A stretch of DNA of 64,000 bases from Sva-07 sp963707515 (GCA_963707515.1 CAVPQI010000001.1:1984001-2048000); one strand, 5' to 3'; positions 1 to 8,481 are shown, counted from the stretch's first letter. Program-made: numbers and translations. The notes: generated by a model from the letters alone, not told the origin.

Positions 1-1
1 C

Positions 2-466
2 CTGATCACCGCCGGCAACTCCTCGCAGATCTCCGACGGTGCGTCCGCCGTGCTGATCATGAGCAAGGAGAAGGCCGAGGAGCTGGGCATGAAGCCCCGC
101 GCCCGCTTCCACTCGTTCGCCGTTGCCGGCACCGACCCGGTGACGATGCTCAAGGGCCCGATCCCGGCGACCAAGAAGATCCTCGAGAAGAGCGGTCTGA
201 CGATCGACGACATCGACCTCTTCGAGGTCAACGAGGCCTTCGCCTCGGTCGTCCTCGCCTGGCAGAAGGAGACCGGCGCTGACATCAACAAGGTCAACGT
301 CAACGGCGGCGCCATCGCCCTCGGCCACCCGCTCGGCGCCTCGGGCACCAAGCTGATGGCGACGCTGCTCAACGAGCTCGAGCGCACCGGCGGCCGTTAC
401 GGCATGCAGGTGATGTGCGAAGGCGGCGGCATGGCCAACGCCACCATCATCGAACGCCTCGACTGA
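2..466 (+). CDS. Thiolase (acetyl-CoA acetyltransferase), C-terminal part
   Basis: The reading frame is open from the window edge, so the N-terminal half, including the first active-site cysteine, lies outside. The visible part has the three late thiolase motifs: NEAFAS, the catalytic histidine in GHPLGASG, and the second catalytic cysteine in MCEGGGMA just before the C-terminus. Thiolases cleave or form 3-ketoacyl-CoA in beta-oxidation or acetoacetyl-CoA metabolism in the cytoplasm; which direction applies cannot be told here. The gene is followed by a palindromic element that could end transcription. Family assignment is firm, substrate chain length unknown. Confidence 0.95.
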   Translation: MITAGNSSQISDGASAVLIMSKEKAEELGMKPRARFHSFAVAGTDPVTMLKGPIPATKKILEKSGLTIDDIDLFEVNEAFASVVLAWQKETGADINKVNVNGGAIALGHPLGASGTKLMATLLNELERTGGRYGMQVMCEGGGMANATIIERLD

Positions 467-501
467 CGTCACCCCGCCACCGGCGGAACCTCACTGAACA
501 C

Positions 502-555
502 CCGAAATTTTGTCCGGATCGTCGCGCTGAGCGTGATGATCCGGACATTTTTCGG
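502..555. repeat. Palindromic element, family B, copy 1
   Basis: Imperfect inverted repeat: CCGAAA, then GTCCGGATC, is mirrored by GATCCGGAC and TTCGG, with a smaller central hairpin. Two related copies lie at 29784-29835 and 29853-29908. It sits just downstream of the thiolase stop, so it may act as a terminator-like hairpin or be a REP-type dispersed repeat. Confidence 0.7.
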
Positions 556-567
556 TGGATCGTCGGG

Positions 568-1512
568 ATGCACCAGACTCGGACGGTGACCAGCCGCAGC
601 ATCGTCGTCGACACGGACACCGCATCGGACGACGCCGTGGCATTGCTGCTGGCGGTTCGCGAGCCGTCGGTCGTCGTGCGGGCGATCACCGTCGTCGCCG
701 GCAACGTGCCGCTCGACCTCGCCGTGCGCAATGCCATCGTCACGCTCGACCTGTGCGGCGGCAGCGACATCCCCGTCCACGCCGGCCGCGACCGGCCCCT
801 CGTCCGGCCGCTCGACACCGCCCAGTTCGTGCACGGGGCCGACGGCATGGGCGGCGCAGCCCTGCCCGAGCCCTCGCGCCCCGCCGATCCGGGTGACGCC
901 GTCGACGTCCTCGTCGACATCGCCGCCCGCGAGCCCGGCGTGCACGACCTCGTCACCCTCGGCCCGCTGACCAACATCGCCGGCGCCCTCGAACGCGACC
1001 CGGACCTGCTGACGAAGTTCGGCCACACCTACCTGATGGCCGGATCCCCCGACGGTGTCGGCAACGTGGACGCCCTCGGTGAGTACAACGTGTGGGCCGA
1101 CCCGGAGGCGGCGACGGCGGTGTTCGCCGCGCCGGGTGCCAAGACGATGATCGGCTGGAACATCTCCCGCACCTACGCCGTGATGAACGACGCCGAACAG
1201 GCCGAACTCGCCGCCGCCGGACCGCTCGGCGCGTTCTGCATCGACATCAACGGCGACGTCGAGCAGTACTGCCTCGACACCGGACTGGCCGGCTTCGACC
1301 TCCCCGACCCGGTGGCGATGGCCGTCGCCCTCGACGATTCGATCATCACCGAGGCGACCGACGAGTGGCTGGTCGTCGGCCTCGACGGACCGACTCGCGG
1401 CTGCACGATCCCGGACCGCCGCTACGGCCGCCCGGCGGCCAACATCCGCGTGCTGTGGTCGGTCGACGAAGCGGCGTTCAAGCGCCGCCTGCTCGCTGCC
1501 TGCACGCCCTGA
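568..1512 (+). CDS. Inosine/uridine-preferring nucleoside hydrolase
   Basis: Hydrolyses the N-glycosidic bond of ribonucleosides to release base and ribose (nucleoside salvage, cytoplasm). The N-terminus carries the family's calcium-binding signature, here VDTDTASDDA, in place of the usual DTDPGxDD. Further family features are HGADGMGG and the LVTLGPLTNIA block in the middle, and EYNVWADPEAA in the C-terminal half. Length of about 315 residues is normal. I chose the ATG at 568; an in-frame GTG at 586 would start six residues before the conserved strand and is almost as likely. No Shine-Dalgarno sequence is clear. A family A palindrome follows the gene. Nucleoside preference cannot be predicted. 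Confidence 0.88.
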   Translation: MHQTRTVTSRSIVVDTDTASDDAVALLLAVREPSVVVRAITVVAGNVPLDLAVRNAIVTLDLCGGSDIPVHAGRDRPLVRPLDTAQFVHGADGMGGAALPEPSRPADPGDAVDVLVDIAAREPGVHDLVTLGPLTNIAGALERDPDLLTKFGHTYLMAGSPDGVGNVDALGEYNVWADPEAATAVFAAPGAKTMIGWNISRTYAVMNDAEQAELAAAGPLGAFCIDINGDVEQYCLDTGLAGFDLPDPVAMAVALDDSIITEATDEWLVVGLDGPTRGCTIPDRRYGRPAANIRVLWSVDEAAFKRRLLAACTP

Positions 1513-1537
1513 CCGCTGTCACCGCGGTGCCGGCCAG

Positions 1538-1570
1538 CGTGACAACAGGGGTCAGACCCCTGTTGTAACG
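1538..1570. repeat. Palindromic element, family A, copy 1
   Basis: A 33-base near-perfect palindrome with the core CAGGGGTCAGACCCCTG and outer arms GTGACAA / TTGTAAC. It lies between two convergent genes, where it could serve as a bidirectional terminator. Six related copies occur in the window. Confidence 0.8.
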
Positions 1571-1575
1571 ATCGT

Positions 1576-2199
1576 TCAGCGAGGGTCGGGGCGGTCGCCG
1601 AGGTCGAGGCCGCCGCTGCGGGTGCGCTTGAGCTCGAAGAACGGCTCGACGTCCATCATCGCCACCAGGGCGTCCCACATCTTGAGGCTGTCCTCCGACG
1701 TCGGCACCCGGTTGAGGACGGGCCCGAAGTAGCCGGACGTGCTGCCACGCGAGTTCTCGATGGCGATGATCGGCGTGCCGACATCGTCGCCGACGAGTTC
1801 GAGCCCGGCGTCCATCCGCCGGCAGACCTCGGCGTCCCACGACTCGTCGTCGAACGCCTTGGCGTGGGAATCGTCGATTCCCAGCTCGCGCAGCACGTCG
1901 GCGACGTCGAAGTCGAACGACTGGTCGTAGTGGATCCGCGTCCCGAACGCCCAGTACGCACGGAACACCGCATCATCTCCGTCGGCCTGGCGGATCGACT
2001 CCATCACCCGCAACAAACCGAGGGTGAACTTGGTCGGCTCGTAGAACGGCGAGTCCTCGGGGGGATCGTTCTTGACGTGCAGGCTGATCGGTTGCCACGT
2101 GATGTCGAGGTCGCGGTGTGGTTGCACCTCCTCGACGATCCAGCACGCGGTGAGCCAACAGAACGGGCAGGCGGGATCGACCCAGAATTCGACCTTCAC
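1576..2199 (-). CDS. Mycothiol-dependent DsbA-like oxidoreductase, Rv2466c family
   Basis: Thioredoxin-fold protein with an N-terminal CPFC active site followed by W, then the DsbA helical insertion. The C-terminal part matches the pattern of mycobacterial Rv2466c (mycothiol-dependent reductase/nitroreductase): GDDVGTPIIAI, GYFGPVLNRVP and FFELKRTR. At 207 residues it has the family length. The start is GTG, preceded by AAGGAG; this ribosome site lies in the last codons of the upstream VOC gene, whose TGA overlaps the GTG (GTGA), so the two genes are translationally coupled. It probably reduces small electrophiles or disulfides with mycothiol in the cytoplasm. The cofactor is inferred from the family. 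Confidence 0.88.
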   Translation of the reverse strand: MKVEFWVDPACPFCWLTACWIVEEVQPHRDLDITWQPISLHVKNDPPEDSPFYEPTKFTLGLLRVMESIRQADGDDAVFRAYWAFGTRIHYDQSFDFDVADVLRELGIDDSHAKAFDDESWDAEVCRRMDAGLELVGDDVGTPIIAIENSRGSTSGYFGPVLNRVPTSEDSLKMWDALVAMMDVEPFFELKRTRSGGLDLGDRPDPR

Positions 2200-2831
2200 G
2201 ACGCGGTTACTCCTTGTTCGACGGGTTGATGTTCGACGGGTTGATGTTCGACGGGTTGATGTTCGACGGGTTGATGTTCGACGGGTTGATGTTCGACGGG
2301 TTGATGTTCGACGGGTTGTGACGGTACGGCAACGGAGATGCCGATGCCGCCGTGCGTTTCGCCGCCGAAGCGGGCGATCTCGGCCGGCAGGTCGAGCGGA
2401 CGGATCGTCGTCCGAGCCGTCAGGTCGTCGGCGCTCAGCAGGTCGGCGGGGATGATCCACACGACCTCGAACTCGAGGCCGTCGGGGTCGCGAGCGTAGA
2501 GACTCTTCGTGGTGCCGTGATCGCTGGCGCCGACGAGCGCGCCGCGCTCGCGGAGGGCGCCGGCGGTGCGGGCCAGTTCGTCGAGCGTGTCGACCTCCCA
2601 TGCCAGGTGGTACAGACCGACGCTGCCGCGGCCGGCGGTCGACGGCCCCGCCGAGTCGCCGACCTCGAACACGCCGAGGTCGTGGTCGTTGGTCGAGTTC
2701 GGTGCCCGCAGGAAGGCGGCGCCGGGAAGCTCGATGACGATGTCGAAGCCGAGCGTGGCGCCGTAGAACTCCTTCGTCCGTTCGACATCGCGGACGTACA
2801 GGACGGCGTGGTTGAGGCGGTGGACACCCAT
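2196..2831 (-). CDS. VOC family (glyoxalase/extradiol-type) protein with repeated tail
   Basis: A two-repeat VOC fold: LNHAVLYVRDVERTKEFYGATLGF begins the first beta-alpha-beta module with a possible metal-binding histidine, GLYHLAWEV begins the second, and DPDGLEFEVVW closes it. The substrate is unknown; the family includes glyoxalases, dioxygenases and resistance proteins. The last 35 or so residues are six tandem HQPVE pentapeptides made by a 15-base DNA repeat, clearly an addition to the domain. The stop overlaps the start of the DsbA-like gene, so the two proteins probably act on a common thiol or electrophile pathway (inference). Confidence 0.85.
   Translation of the reverse strand: MGVHRLNHAVLYVRDVERTKEFYGATLGFDIVIELPGAAFLRAPNSTNDHDLGVFEVGDSAGPSTAGRGSVGLYHLAWEVDTLDELARTAGALRERGALVGASDHGTTKSLYARDPDGLEFEVVWIIPADLLSADDLTARTTIRPLDLPAEIARFGGETHGGIGISVAVPSQPVEHQPVEHQPVEHQPVEHQPVEHQPVEHQPVEQGVTAS
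2216..2320. repeat. 15-base tandem repeat, seven copies, inside the VOC gene
   Basis: The unit GTTCGACGGGTTGAT is repeated seven times with no internal variation until the last copy. On the minus strand it encodes HQPVE, so copy-number change would lengthen or shorten the protein without a frameshift. It ends just before the ribosome binding site of the next gene. Confidence 0.95.
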
Positions 2832-2943
2832 TGCCGTACGCCAACGTCGTTGCGCCGCGAAGCATTCCCGCCGGCCGGCACCCGACATCTCACGGTGAGA
2901 AACCGGGGTGCGTGGCGACGCGGCAACGGGCGAGACTTGCCAC

Positions 2944-4725
2944 ATGTCTCGAGGACCGGTGTCGACCGGATCTCGTGGCCGCGCCCTGGCGGCCCTCCTG
3001 CGACCCGACGCCTTACGTTGGGTCGGCCTCGGTGTGCTCGTCGCCGGCGGCGCGGCACTGGCGATCGCCGGTCCGCTGGTGATCCGGCGGCTGATCGACG
3101 ACGCCACCGACGGCGCCACGGCGGGCGAGATCTCCCGGCTCGCCGTCGTCTACCTCGTCATCGCCGTCGTCGCCCAGATCCTCTCGGTCGTCGTCGTGTG
3201 GTTGGCCACCGTCGCCGCCTGGCGGACGACGAATGCCCTCCGGCTGCGGATGACCCGCCACGTCGTGGGGCTCGACCACGAGTTCCACCGCACCCACACC
3301 CCGGGCGAGCTGATCCAGCGCGTCGACGGCGACATCACCTCGGTGTCCGACTTCCTCAGCCAGGTCGTCACCAAGGCGGCCGGGGCGTTGTTCCTCGTGG
3401 GCGGCATCATCGTCGTCCTCACCGTGCTCGACTGGCGCCTCGGTGTCGGGATGATCGCCTACGTCGCGCTGGCCGTGGCGGTCATCGTCCGCAGCCGGCA
3501 TCGGGCGGTGGAGGAGTCGGCCGACGAGATGAGTGCCCTCGGACGCCTCTACGGCGGGATCGAGGAACGCCTCACCGCTGCCGAGGACCTCCGCGCCAAC
3601 GGTGCGGCCGACCATGTCGCCTGGCGCTTCGTCGGCGACAGCGAGGAAGCGCTGACGAGCGCCATCCGCCGCGAGCGGGCCTTCCTCGTCATGTGGTGGT
3701 TCGTGCAGGGTGCCGTCGCTGCCGGCTGGGTCGTCGCCCTGGTGCTCGGTGCCGTCCTCGTCGGGGCCGGCACGATCACGGTCGGCACGGCTTTCTTGCT
3801 CTTCCAGTACGTGCTGCTGATCGCCCGACCGCTGGAAGAGGTGGTCCACGAACTGGAGACGGTGCAGAAGGCGAACGGGGCGATGCGCCGGGTGCTCGAC
3901 CTGCTCGACGAGCGACCGACGATCATCGACGGCGGCACGACCAGCCCACCCGCCGGCCCGTTGGCGATCGTCGTCGACGACGTCTCGTTCGACTACGGCG
4001 ACGACCGGCCGGTGCTGCGCGACGTCGATCTGACGATCGGCGCCGGGCGTTCCGTCGGTGTCGTCGGACGCACAGGCAGCGGCAAGACCACGTTCTCCCG
4101 CCTCGTGCTGCGCCTCGTCGAGCCGACGGCGGGCGTCGTCACGCTGGGCGGCGTCGCCATCGGGGACATCTCGATGCAGGAGCTGCGCCGCCGCGTGGCG
4201 CTGGTCCCCCAGGAGGTCGAGCTGTTCGCCGGCACGGTGCGCGAGAACGTGACGCTGTTCGACGACGAACCGACCGATGGCGCTGTCGAGGCGGCGTTGC
4301 GGCGGGTCGGCCTCGACGCGCTCGCCGATGGTGGCGTGCGGCGTCTGCTCGGCCCCGGCGGCGCCGGGTTGTCGGCCGGCGAGGCACAGCTGTTGGCGTT
4401 GGCCCGGGTGTGGCTGCGCGACCCGGACCTGCTGGTGCTCGACGAGGCGACGGCGCGGGTCGACCCGGAGACCGAGCGGCGGATCGAGGCGGCGGTCGTC
4501 GACCTGATGCGCGGCCGAACGACGCTCGTGATCGCGCACCGGCTGTCGACGCTGCGTTCGGTCGACGAGATCCTCGTGTTCGACCACGGCCGCGTCGTCG
4601 AGCACGGCGACCGCGACGTGCTGACCGACGACGACGAGAGCCGCTACGCCAGGTTGCTGACCATCGCCCTCGAACGCGAGGGCGGCGAACCCCTGGCTGC
4701 TGGCGCGTCGAGCGAGGTGCGGTGA
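2944..4725 (+). CDS. ABC exporter half-transporter, consensus-site ATPase subunit
   Basis: Six-helix ABC membrane domain (about residues 20-310) fused to a nucleotide-binding domain, 593 residues. Walker A is GRTGSGKT and Walker B LLVLDE, with the catalytic glutamate present. The signature motif is degenerate, LSAGE instead of LSGGQ. Its partner gene follows with a one-base overlap (TGATG) and has the complementary pattern: normal LSGGQ but Asp in place of the catalytic Glu. This asymmetry is typical of heterodimeric exporters such as TM287/288 and BmrCD. The substrate, lipid or drug, is unknown. The start ATG is the first that gives the full hydrophobic N-terminal helix. Confidence 0.93.
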   Translation: MSRGPVSTGSRGRALAALLRPDALRWVGLGVLVAGGAALAIAGPLVIRRLIDDATDGATAGEISRLAVVYLVIAVVAQILSVVVVWLATVAAWRTTNALRLRMTRHVVGLDHEFHRTHTPGELIQRVDGDITSVSDFLSQVVTKAAGALFLVGGIIVVLTVLDWRLGVGMIAYVALAVAVIVRSRHRAVEESADEMSALGRLYGGIEERLTAAEDLRANGAADHVAWRFVGDSEEALTSAIRRERAFLVMWWFVQGAVAAGWVVALVLGAVLVGAGTITVGTAFLLFQYVLLIARPLEEVVHELETVQKANGAMRRVLDLLDERPTIIDGGTTSPPAGPLAIVVDDVSFDYGDDRPVLRDVDLTIGAGRSVGVVGRTGSGKTTFSRLVLRLVEPTAGVVTLGGVAIGDISMQELRRRVALVPQEVELFAGTVRENVTLFDDEPTDGAVEAALRRVGLDALADGGVRRLLGPGGAGLSAGEAQLLALARVWLRDPDLLVLDEATARVDPETERRIEAAVVDLMRGRTTLVIAHRLSTLRSVDEILVFDHGRVVEHGDRDVLTDDDESRYARLLTIALEREGGEPLAAGASSEVR

Positions 4726-6509
4726 TGACCAACACGGTCGAGCTCGCCCCCGAACGCAACGACCGCAACGAACGCAACGACCGCGAGGCCCAGGCGGCGA
4801 TCGACGAGTACGCCGGTGTCGCCGGGGTCTGGCGACTCGCGTGGCGCGTGTCGCAGCACCGTCCCTACGAGTTCTGGATGGGATGGGGGCTGTTCATCGT
4901 CTTCTTCACGATGCCGGCCGTCACCGGGTTCCTCCTCGCCCAGGGCTACGAAGCGCTGCAACGAGGCGATGCGAGCGAGACCGTCTGGTGGGCTGTCGGG
5001 GTCGCCGCGTCGGAGACGGTCCGCATGACCGCCGTCCATCACGGGGCGCTCATCTGGACCAAGGCGTGGATCCACATGCAGACGCTGCTGCGCGCCAACA
5101 TGCTCAGCGCCCAGTTGGCGAGCGGTGGCGTGCACGCCGGTCAGCCGGTGGGCTCGGCCGGCTCGGCGATCACGCACTTCCGTGACGACACCGAAGACGT
5201 CGCCAACTTCGTCGACGGGATGGTCGACGTCTCCGGTGGCGTCGTGTTCACCGTCATCGCCGGCTTCGCCCTCGGCATGGCCGATGCCCGGGCGGCGGCG
5301 GTCCTCGTGCTGCCGCTGATCGGCGTGGCGATCGTGACGCGCACGCTGGACACGCGCATCAAGGCGTACCGCGCTGCCGACCGTGAGGCGACCGAGCGGG
5401 TCACCGGCCTGCTCGGCGACGTGATGGCGGCGGCGACGACGGTCAAGGTCAACGATGCCGCCGAGCCGCTGTTGGCGCGCTTGGCGGTGCTCGTCGAACG
5501 GCGGCGTCGCACGGCGGTACGCGACCGCGTGCTCGAAGAGGGTGTGATGGCGTTCAGTCAGAGCGCCGCGGACATCGGGCTCGGGCTGGTGCTGCTGGTC
5601 AGCGCCGGTGCGATCGCGTCGGGCAGCTTCGACCTCGGCACGTTGGCGTTGTTCACCGCCTACCTCGGATGGCTGGCGTTCCTCCCGCGGATGATCGGCC
5701 GCGTGATGTCGCGGCGCAAGCAGGCCGGCGTCGCCTTCGACCGCATGCGCCGGCTGGTCGCCGGGTCCGACCCCCAGAACACGGTCCGCCGCCGTCACCT
5801 GCCGATCGATCCGGGCGATCCCGGTCGCGACCGCCCGGTGGTCGTGCGGCCCGAGCGTGTGCCGCTCGAGCAGCTCGACGTGGTCGGCCTGTCGGTGGCC
5901 TACGACGGCCGCCCGGTGTTGCGCGATGTGTCGTTCCGTGTCCGCCGTGGCGAGTTCGTGGTGATCACCGGACCGGTCGGGTCGGGCAAGAGCACGCTGT
6001 TGCGGGCCCTGCTCGGCCTCAACTGGCGCGGTGACGTCGGTGGCTCGATCCGCTGGAACGGTGTCGAGCTCGACGATCGGGCGGCATTCCTGACGCCCCC
6101 GAACGCGGCGTTCCTGTCGCAGGTGCCGCAGCTGATCTCCGACAGCGTCGCCGACAACGTCGGCCTCGGTCCGGTGAGCCCGGATGCGCTGGCGCGTGCG
6201 CTCTCGCTGGCGGCGGTCGATGTCGACATCGCCGAGATGCCGGCGGGCACCGACACCCTGATCGGCCCGCGCGGGTTGCGCTTGTCGGGCGGTCAGCGGC
6301 AGCGCCTGGCGACGGCGCGTGCGCTCGTCCATGCGCCCGAGTTGCTGGTGCTCGACGACTTGTCGAGTGCGCTCGACGTCGAGACCGAGGTCCAGTTGTG
6401 GACCAACCTCGCCGCCGCCGGGATGACCGTGCTCGCCGTGTCCCACCGCGCCGTCGCCTTCGAGCGCGCCGATCAGGTGTTGCGCCTCGACGCCGGACGG
6501 CCGGCCTGA
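4725..6509 (+). CDS. ABC exporter half-transporter, degenerate-site subunit
   Basis: Second half of the heterodimeric exporter, 594 residues: a charged, repetitive N-terminus (ERNDRNERNDRE), six transmembrane helices, and an ATPase domain with Walker A GPVGSGKST, intact signature LSGGQRQ and Walker B LLVLDD. The residue after the Walker B aspartate is D rather than E, which marks the non-hydrolysing site. Together with the LSAGE signature of its partner this predicts one active and one degenerate ATP site. Translation is coupled to the partner by the overlapping TGATG. A family A palindrome follows the stop codon. Confidence 0.93.
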   Translation: MTNTVELAPERNDRNERNDREAQAAIDEYAGVAGVWRLAWRVSQHRPYEFWMGWGLFIVFFTMPAVTGFLLAQGYEALQRGDASETVWWAVGVAASETVRMTAVHHGALIWTKAWIHMQTLLRANMLSAQLASGGVHAGQPVGSAGSAITHFRDDTEDVANFVDGMVDVSGGVVFTVIAGFALGMADARAAAVLVLPLIGVAIVTRTLDTRIKAYRAADREATERVTGLLGDVMAAATTVKVNDAAEPLLARLAVLVERRRRTAVRDRVLEEGVMAFSQSAADIGLGLVLLVSAGAIASGSFDLGTLALFTAYLGWLAFLPRMIGRVMSRRKQAGVAFDRMRRLVAGSDPQNTVRRRHLPIDPGDPGRDRPVVVRPERVPLEQLDVVGLSVAYDGRPVLRDVSFRVRRGEFVVITGPVGSGKSTLLRALLGLNWRGDVGGSIRWNGVELDDRAAFLTPPNAAFLSQVPQLISDSVADNVGLGPVSPDALARALSLAAVDVDIAEMPAGTDTLIGPRGLRLSGGQRQRLATARALVHAPELLVLDDLSSALDVETEVQLWTNLAAAGMTVLAVSHRAVAFERADQVLRLDAGRPA

Positions 6510-6519
6510 GCTGCGGAAG

Positions 6520-6552
6520 CGTGACAACAGGGGTCTGACCCCTGTTGTCACG
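6520..6552. repeat. Palindromic element, family A, copy 2
   Basis: The best copy: a perfect 33-base palindrome, 16-base arms around one T, with core CAGGGGTCTGACCCCTG. It lies between convergent stop codons. Confidence 0.85.
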
Positions 6553-6553
6553 G

Positions 6554-7117
6554 TCAGCCGGTGCGCTGCCGGGCGCGGTGGTCGGCGGTGTGGGTTCGGC
6601 TGGCGCATCGCGGGTCGGCGCAGAATCTGCGCGACCGGTTGCGGGTGGCGTCGAAGAACAGATGCTCGCAGTCGCTCGCGGCGCAACGCCCGAAGCGTTC
6701 GGTCCCGTGGTCGCACACCTCCTGGGCGAGGGCCATCAAGATGTCGGCGACGACCTGGTCGTCGAACGTCGCCGCCGACGGCGTCCAGTGGATGTGCAAG
6801 GAAGCGCCGTCGTGCTCGGTCAGCGACGGCGTGATCGGGATCGCCGCCAACTCACGATTGATCCAGGTGATGATCGCCGCCGCCTCGCCATCGGCGAGCT
6901 GTCGCAGTGCCGGTGCCATCGCCCGCGCCCGTGACTCGACCCGGCTGATCGCCGCCGCGGAGGCGCCGGCGGCACGGGTGAACTGATGGTCGTCGAGGAC
7001 GGCGCGCACGTCGGCCGGCGGGCCGTCGCCGTCGGCGTCAGCGAGCGCGTTCAACAGGTCGACCGCCGCTTCCAGCGTCAATCGGATCTCGGTGTCGTGA
7101 CCGGATCGGACGTACAC
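6554..7117 (-). CDS. CGNR zinc-finger / ABATE-domain transcriptional regulator
   Basis: The N-terminal region with LTLEAAVDLLNAL and a helical middle resembles the ABATE domain. The C-terminus carries the zinc finger: RFGRCAASDC then RSRRFCADPRCASR, four cysteines in the CGNR arrangement, here with CASR in place of CGNR. Such proteins are presumed DNA-binding regulators in actinobacteria. Start is GTG; no Shine-Dalgarno is visible, so the transcript may be leaderless. The gene is divergent from the PQ-loop gene, and a 34-base inverted repeat in the shared intergenic region is a candidate operator. Confidence 0.85.
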   Translation of the reverse strand: MYVRSGHDTEIRLTLEAAVDLLNALADADGDGPPADVRAVLDDHQFTRAAGASAAAISRVESRARAMAPALRQLADGEAAAIITWINRELAAIPITPSLTEHDGASLHIHWTPSAATFDDQVVADILMALAQEVCDHGTERFGRCAASDCEHLFFDATRNRSRRFCADPRCASRTHTADHRARQRTG

Positions 7118-7143
7118 GCACAGGAGGATACCGCTCGATGATG

Positions 7144-7177
7144 GTGTAAGCTCCTAACGTCCTTTAGGTACTTACAC
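7144..7177. promoter_or_regulatory. Inverted-repeat operator candidate
   Basis: Nested dyad: GTGTAAG and CTTACAC form the outer arms and CCTAA / TTAGG the inner arms. It is located 16 bases before the PQ-loop start codon and between divergent genes, as expected for an operator of the neighbouring CGNR regulator. A role as an RNA hairpin is also possible. Confidence 0.5.
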
Positions 7178-7192
7178 ACGGAAAAACCTGCC

Positions 7193-7825
7193 ATGAATCT
7201 CGTCCTCAATCTCCTCGTCATCGCCGCCACGGTCCTCGGCTCGGGCATGGCCCTGCCACAGGTGCGGCGCATCCTTCGCACCGGCCGGGTCGACGGCGTC
7301 TCTCCCACGTGGATCGGCGTGAGCATGGCGCTCAACGGCTGGTGGTTCGCCTACGCCCTGGCGTCGTCGGTGTGGGCGTTGCTCGCCGTGTCGTTGGCCT
7401 CGATGATCCTCTACGCGGTGATGGCAGGCGGCTACCTGAAGTCGGTGGGCGCCCGCGGGCTGGGTGGCCTCGCGCTCGGTGCGTTCGGGCTCGGCATGAT
7501 CCCGCTGCCGTTCCTGCTCGTCGGCGGGTGGGGGCTGGCCGGCGTCGTCGTCGGGCTGAGCTACGGCATCCAACTGTTGCCGGCGGTCATCGTCGCCTGC
7601 CGCACGTCGGCACTTGCCGGGATCTCGGCGGTCACGTGGTTGATCGCCGTGTTCGAGAGCGCCGTGTGGTTCCTCTACGGCATGGCGATCGGCGATGCAG
7701 CGCTGCTCCTCGCCGGCGTCGTCGGCGTGGTGATGGCGGCGGTGATCATCGGCCGGCTGGCGGTCACCGGACACCGTCCGTTCGCCGTCGTGACGCGCGG
7801 CCGTCAGCCGGTCATCGCCGTCTGA
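7193..7825 (+). CDS. Two-repeat PQ-loop (SWEET-like) membrane protein
   Basis: About seven hydrophobic segments in 210 residues. Two PQ-loop repeats are visible: ALPQVRRILRTGRVDGVSPTW near the N-terminus and LLPAVIVACRTSALAGISAVTW in the second half, each with the Pro that hinges the first helix of a triple-helix bundle. Bacterial SemiSWEETs carry only one such repeat (about 90 residues), so this is a fused, SWEET-like architecture. It may transport sugars or another small solute; the substrate is not predictable. It is divergent from a CGNR regulator that may control it. Confidence 0.75.
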   Translation: MNLVLNLLVIAATVLGSGMALPQVRRILRTGRVDGVSPTWIGVSMALNGWWFAYALASSVWALLAVSLASMILYAVMAGGYLKSVGARGLGGLALGAFGLGMIPLPFLLVGGWGLAGVVVGLSYGIQLLPAVIVACRTSALAGISAVTWLIAVFESAVWFLYGMAIGDAALLLAGVVGVVMAAVIIGRLAVTGHRPFAVVTRGRQPVIAV

Positions 7826-7953
7826 GCGCGATTTCACCGCCCCGTGCGGGCCGCGCGGCGGTCGGACGCTCCGCGGTGGACAATCGCACGAACGTCACTA
7901 GCCTGACGGAAACGTGAGTCATGGTGGCTCCGAATTGCAACAAGGAGCCTTGA

Positions 7954-8154
7954 ATGGCCACAGGTACGGTGAAGTTCTTCAACGATGAGAAGGGCTTCGG
8001 TTTCATTTCCCGCGAGGACGGCGACGACGTGTTCGTCCACTACTCGAACATTGTCGGCTCTGGCCGGCGTTCGCTGAACGACGGCGACACGGTCGAGTTC
8101 GAGATCGCTCCGGGCCGCAAGGGCCCCGAAGCGGTCGACGTCAAGGTCGTCTGA
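7954..8154 (+). CDS. Cold-shock protein
   Basis: Single OB-fold nucleic-acid-binding protein of 66 residues with both RNA-binding motifs, KGFGFISR (RNP1) and DVFVHYS (RNP2). It binds single-stranded RNA or DNA and melts structure in mRNAs. A good ribosome site, AAGGAG, stands eight bases before ATG. The 128-base upstream region could hold a long leader as in other csp genes, but I see no firm structure there. It is followed closely by a small acidic protein gene and then a terminator, so the two probably form one transcript. Confidence 0.97.
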   Translation: MATGTVKFFNDEKGFGFISREDGDDVFVHYSNIVGSGRRSLNDGDTVEFEIAPGRKGPEAVDVKVV

Positions 8155-8178
8155 GCACTTTTCGAGGAGGCGTTTCGA

Positions 8179-8481
8179 TTGGCTCGAAGTCCACAGTCCT
8201 ACCAGAAGCGGCAACGAGAACTCCGTAAGAAGGAGCGCAAGGCCGAGAAGCTCGCCGTGCGACACGGCAAGAGCTCGGAGTCGAACGAGTCCGATGACGA
8301 CAGTCCGGACGAGGATGCGTTGCTCGAGGAGTTCCGCCAGCTGAACGAACAGTTCGCCGCTGGCACCGTCGCTGAGGACGACTTCGAGTATCGCAAGGCG
8401 CAGATCTTTGCCAAGCTCGGCTTGGGCGAAGAACCCGCACCTCGCGAGGAGTCGGCCGACGAGGCCGACGCCGACGACTGA
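8179..8481 (+). CDS. Small charged protein with SHOCT-like C-terminus
   Basis: 100-residue protein: a strongly basic N-terminal helix (KRQRELRKKERKAEK), an acidic linker, then the segment EDALLEEFRQLNEQFAAGTV followed by EDDFEYRKAQIF. This resembles the SHOCT short helical module (leucines, Gly, then acidic-Phe and Lys). Start is TTG with a strong GAGGAGG ribosome site eight bases upstream. It lies 24 bases after the cold-shock gene and upstream of a strong terminator, suggesting co-expression. Function unknown; the charge pattern suggests nucleic-acid or ribosome contact (inference). Confidence 0.8.
   Translation: MARSPQSYQKRQRELRKKERKAEKLAVRHGKSSESNESDDDSPDEDALLEEFRQLNEQFAAGTVAEDDFEYRKAQIFAKLGLGEEPAPREESADEADADD

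Noticed and set aside
2216..2320. Possible CRISPR-like array
   Set aside because: Units are head-to-tail with no spacers and are in frame within a gene; no cas genes.
4644..6716. Long antisense open frames over several genes
   Set aside because: They arise from high GC and lack domains; the sense frames carry complete motifs.
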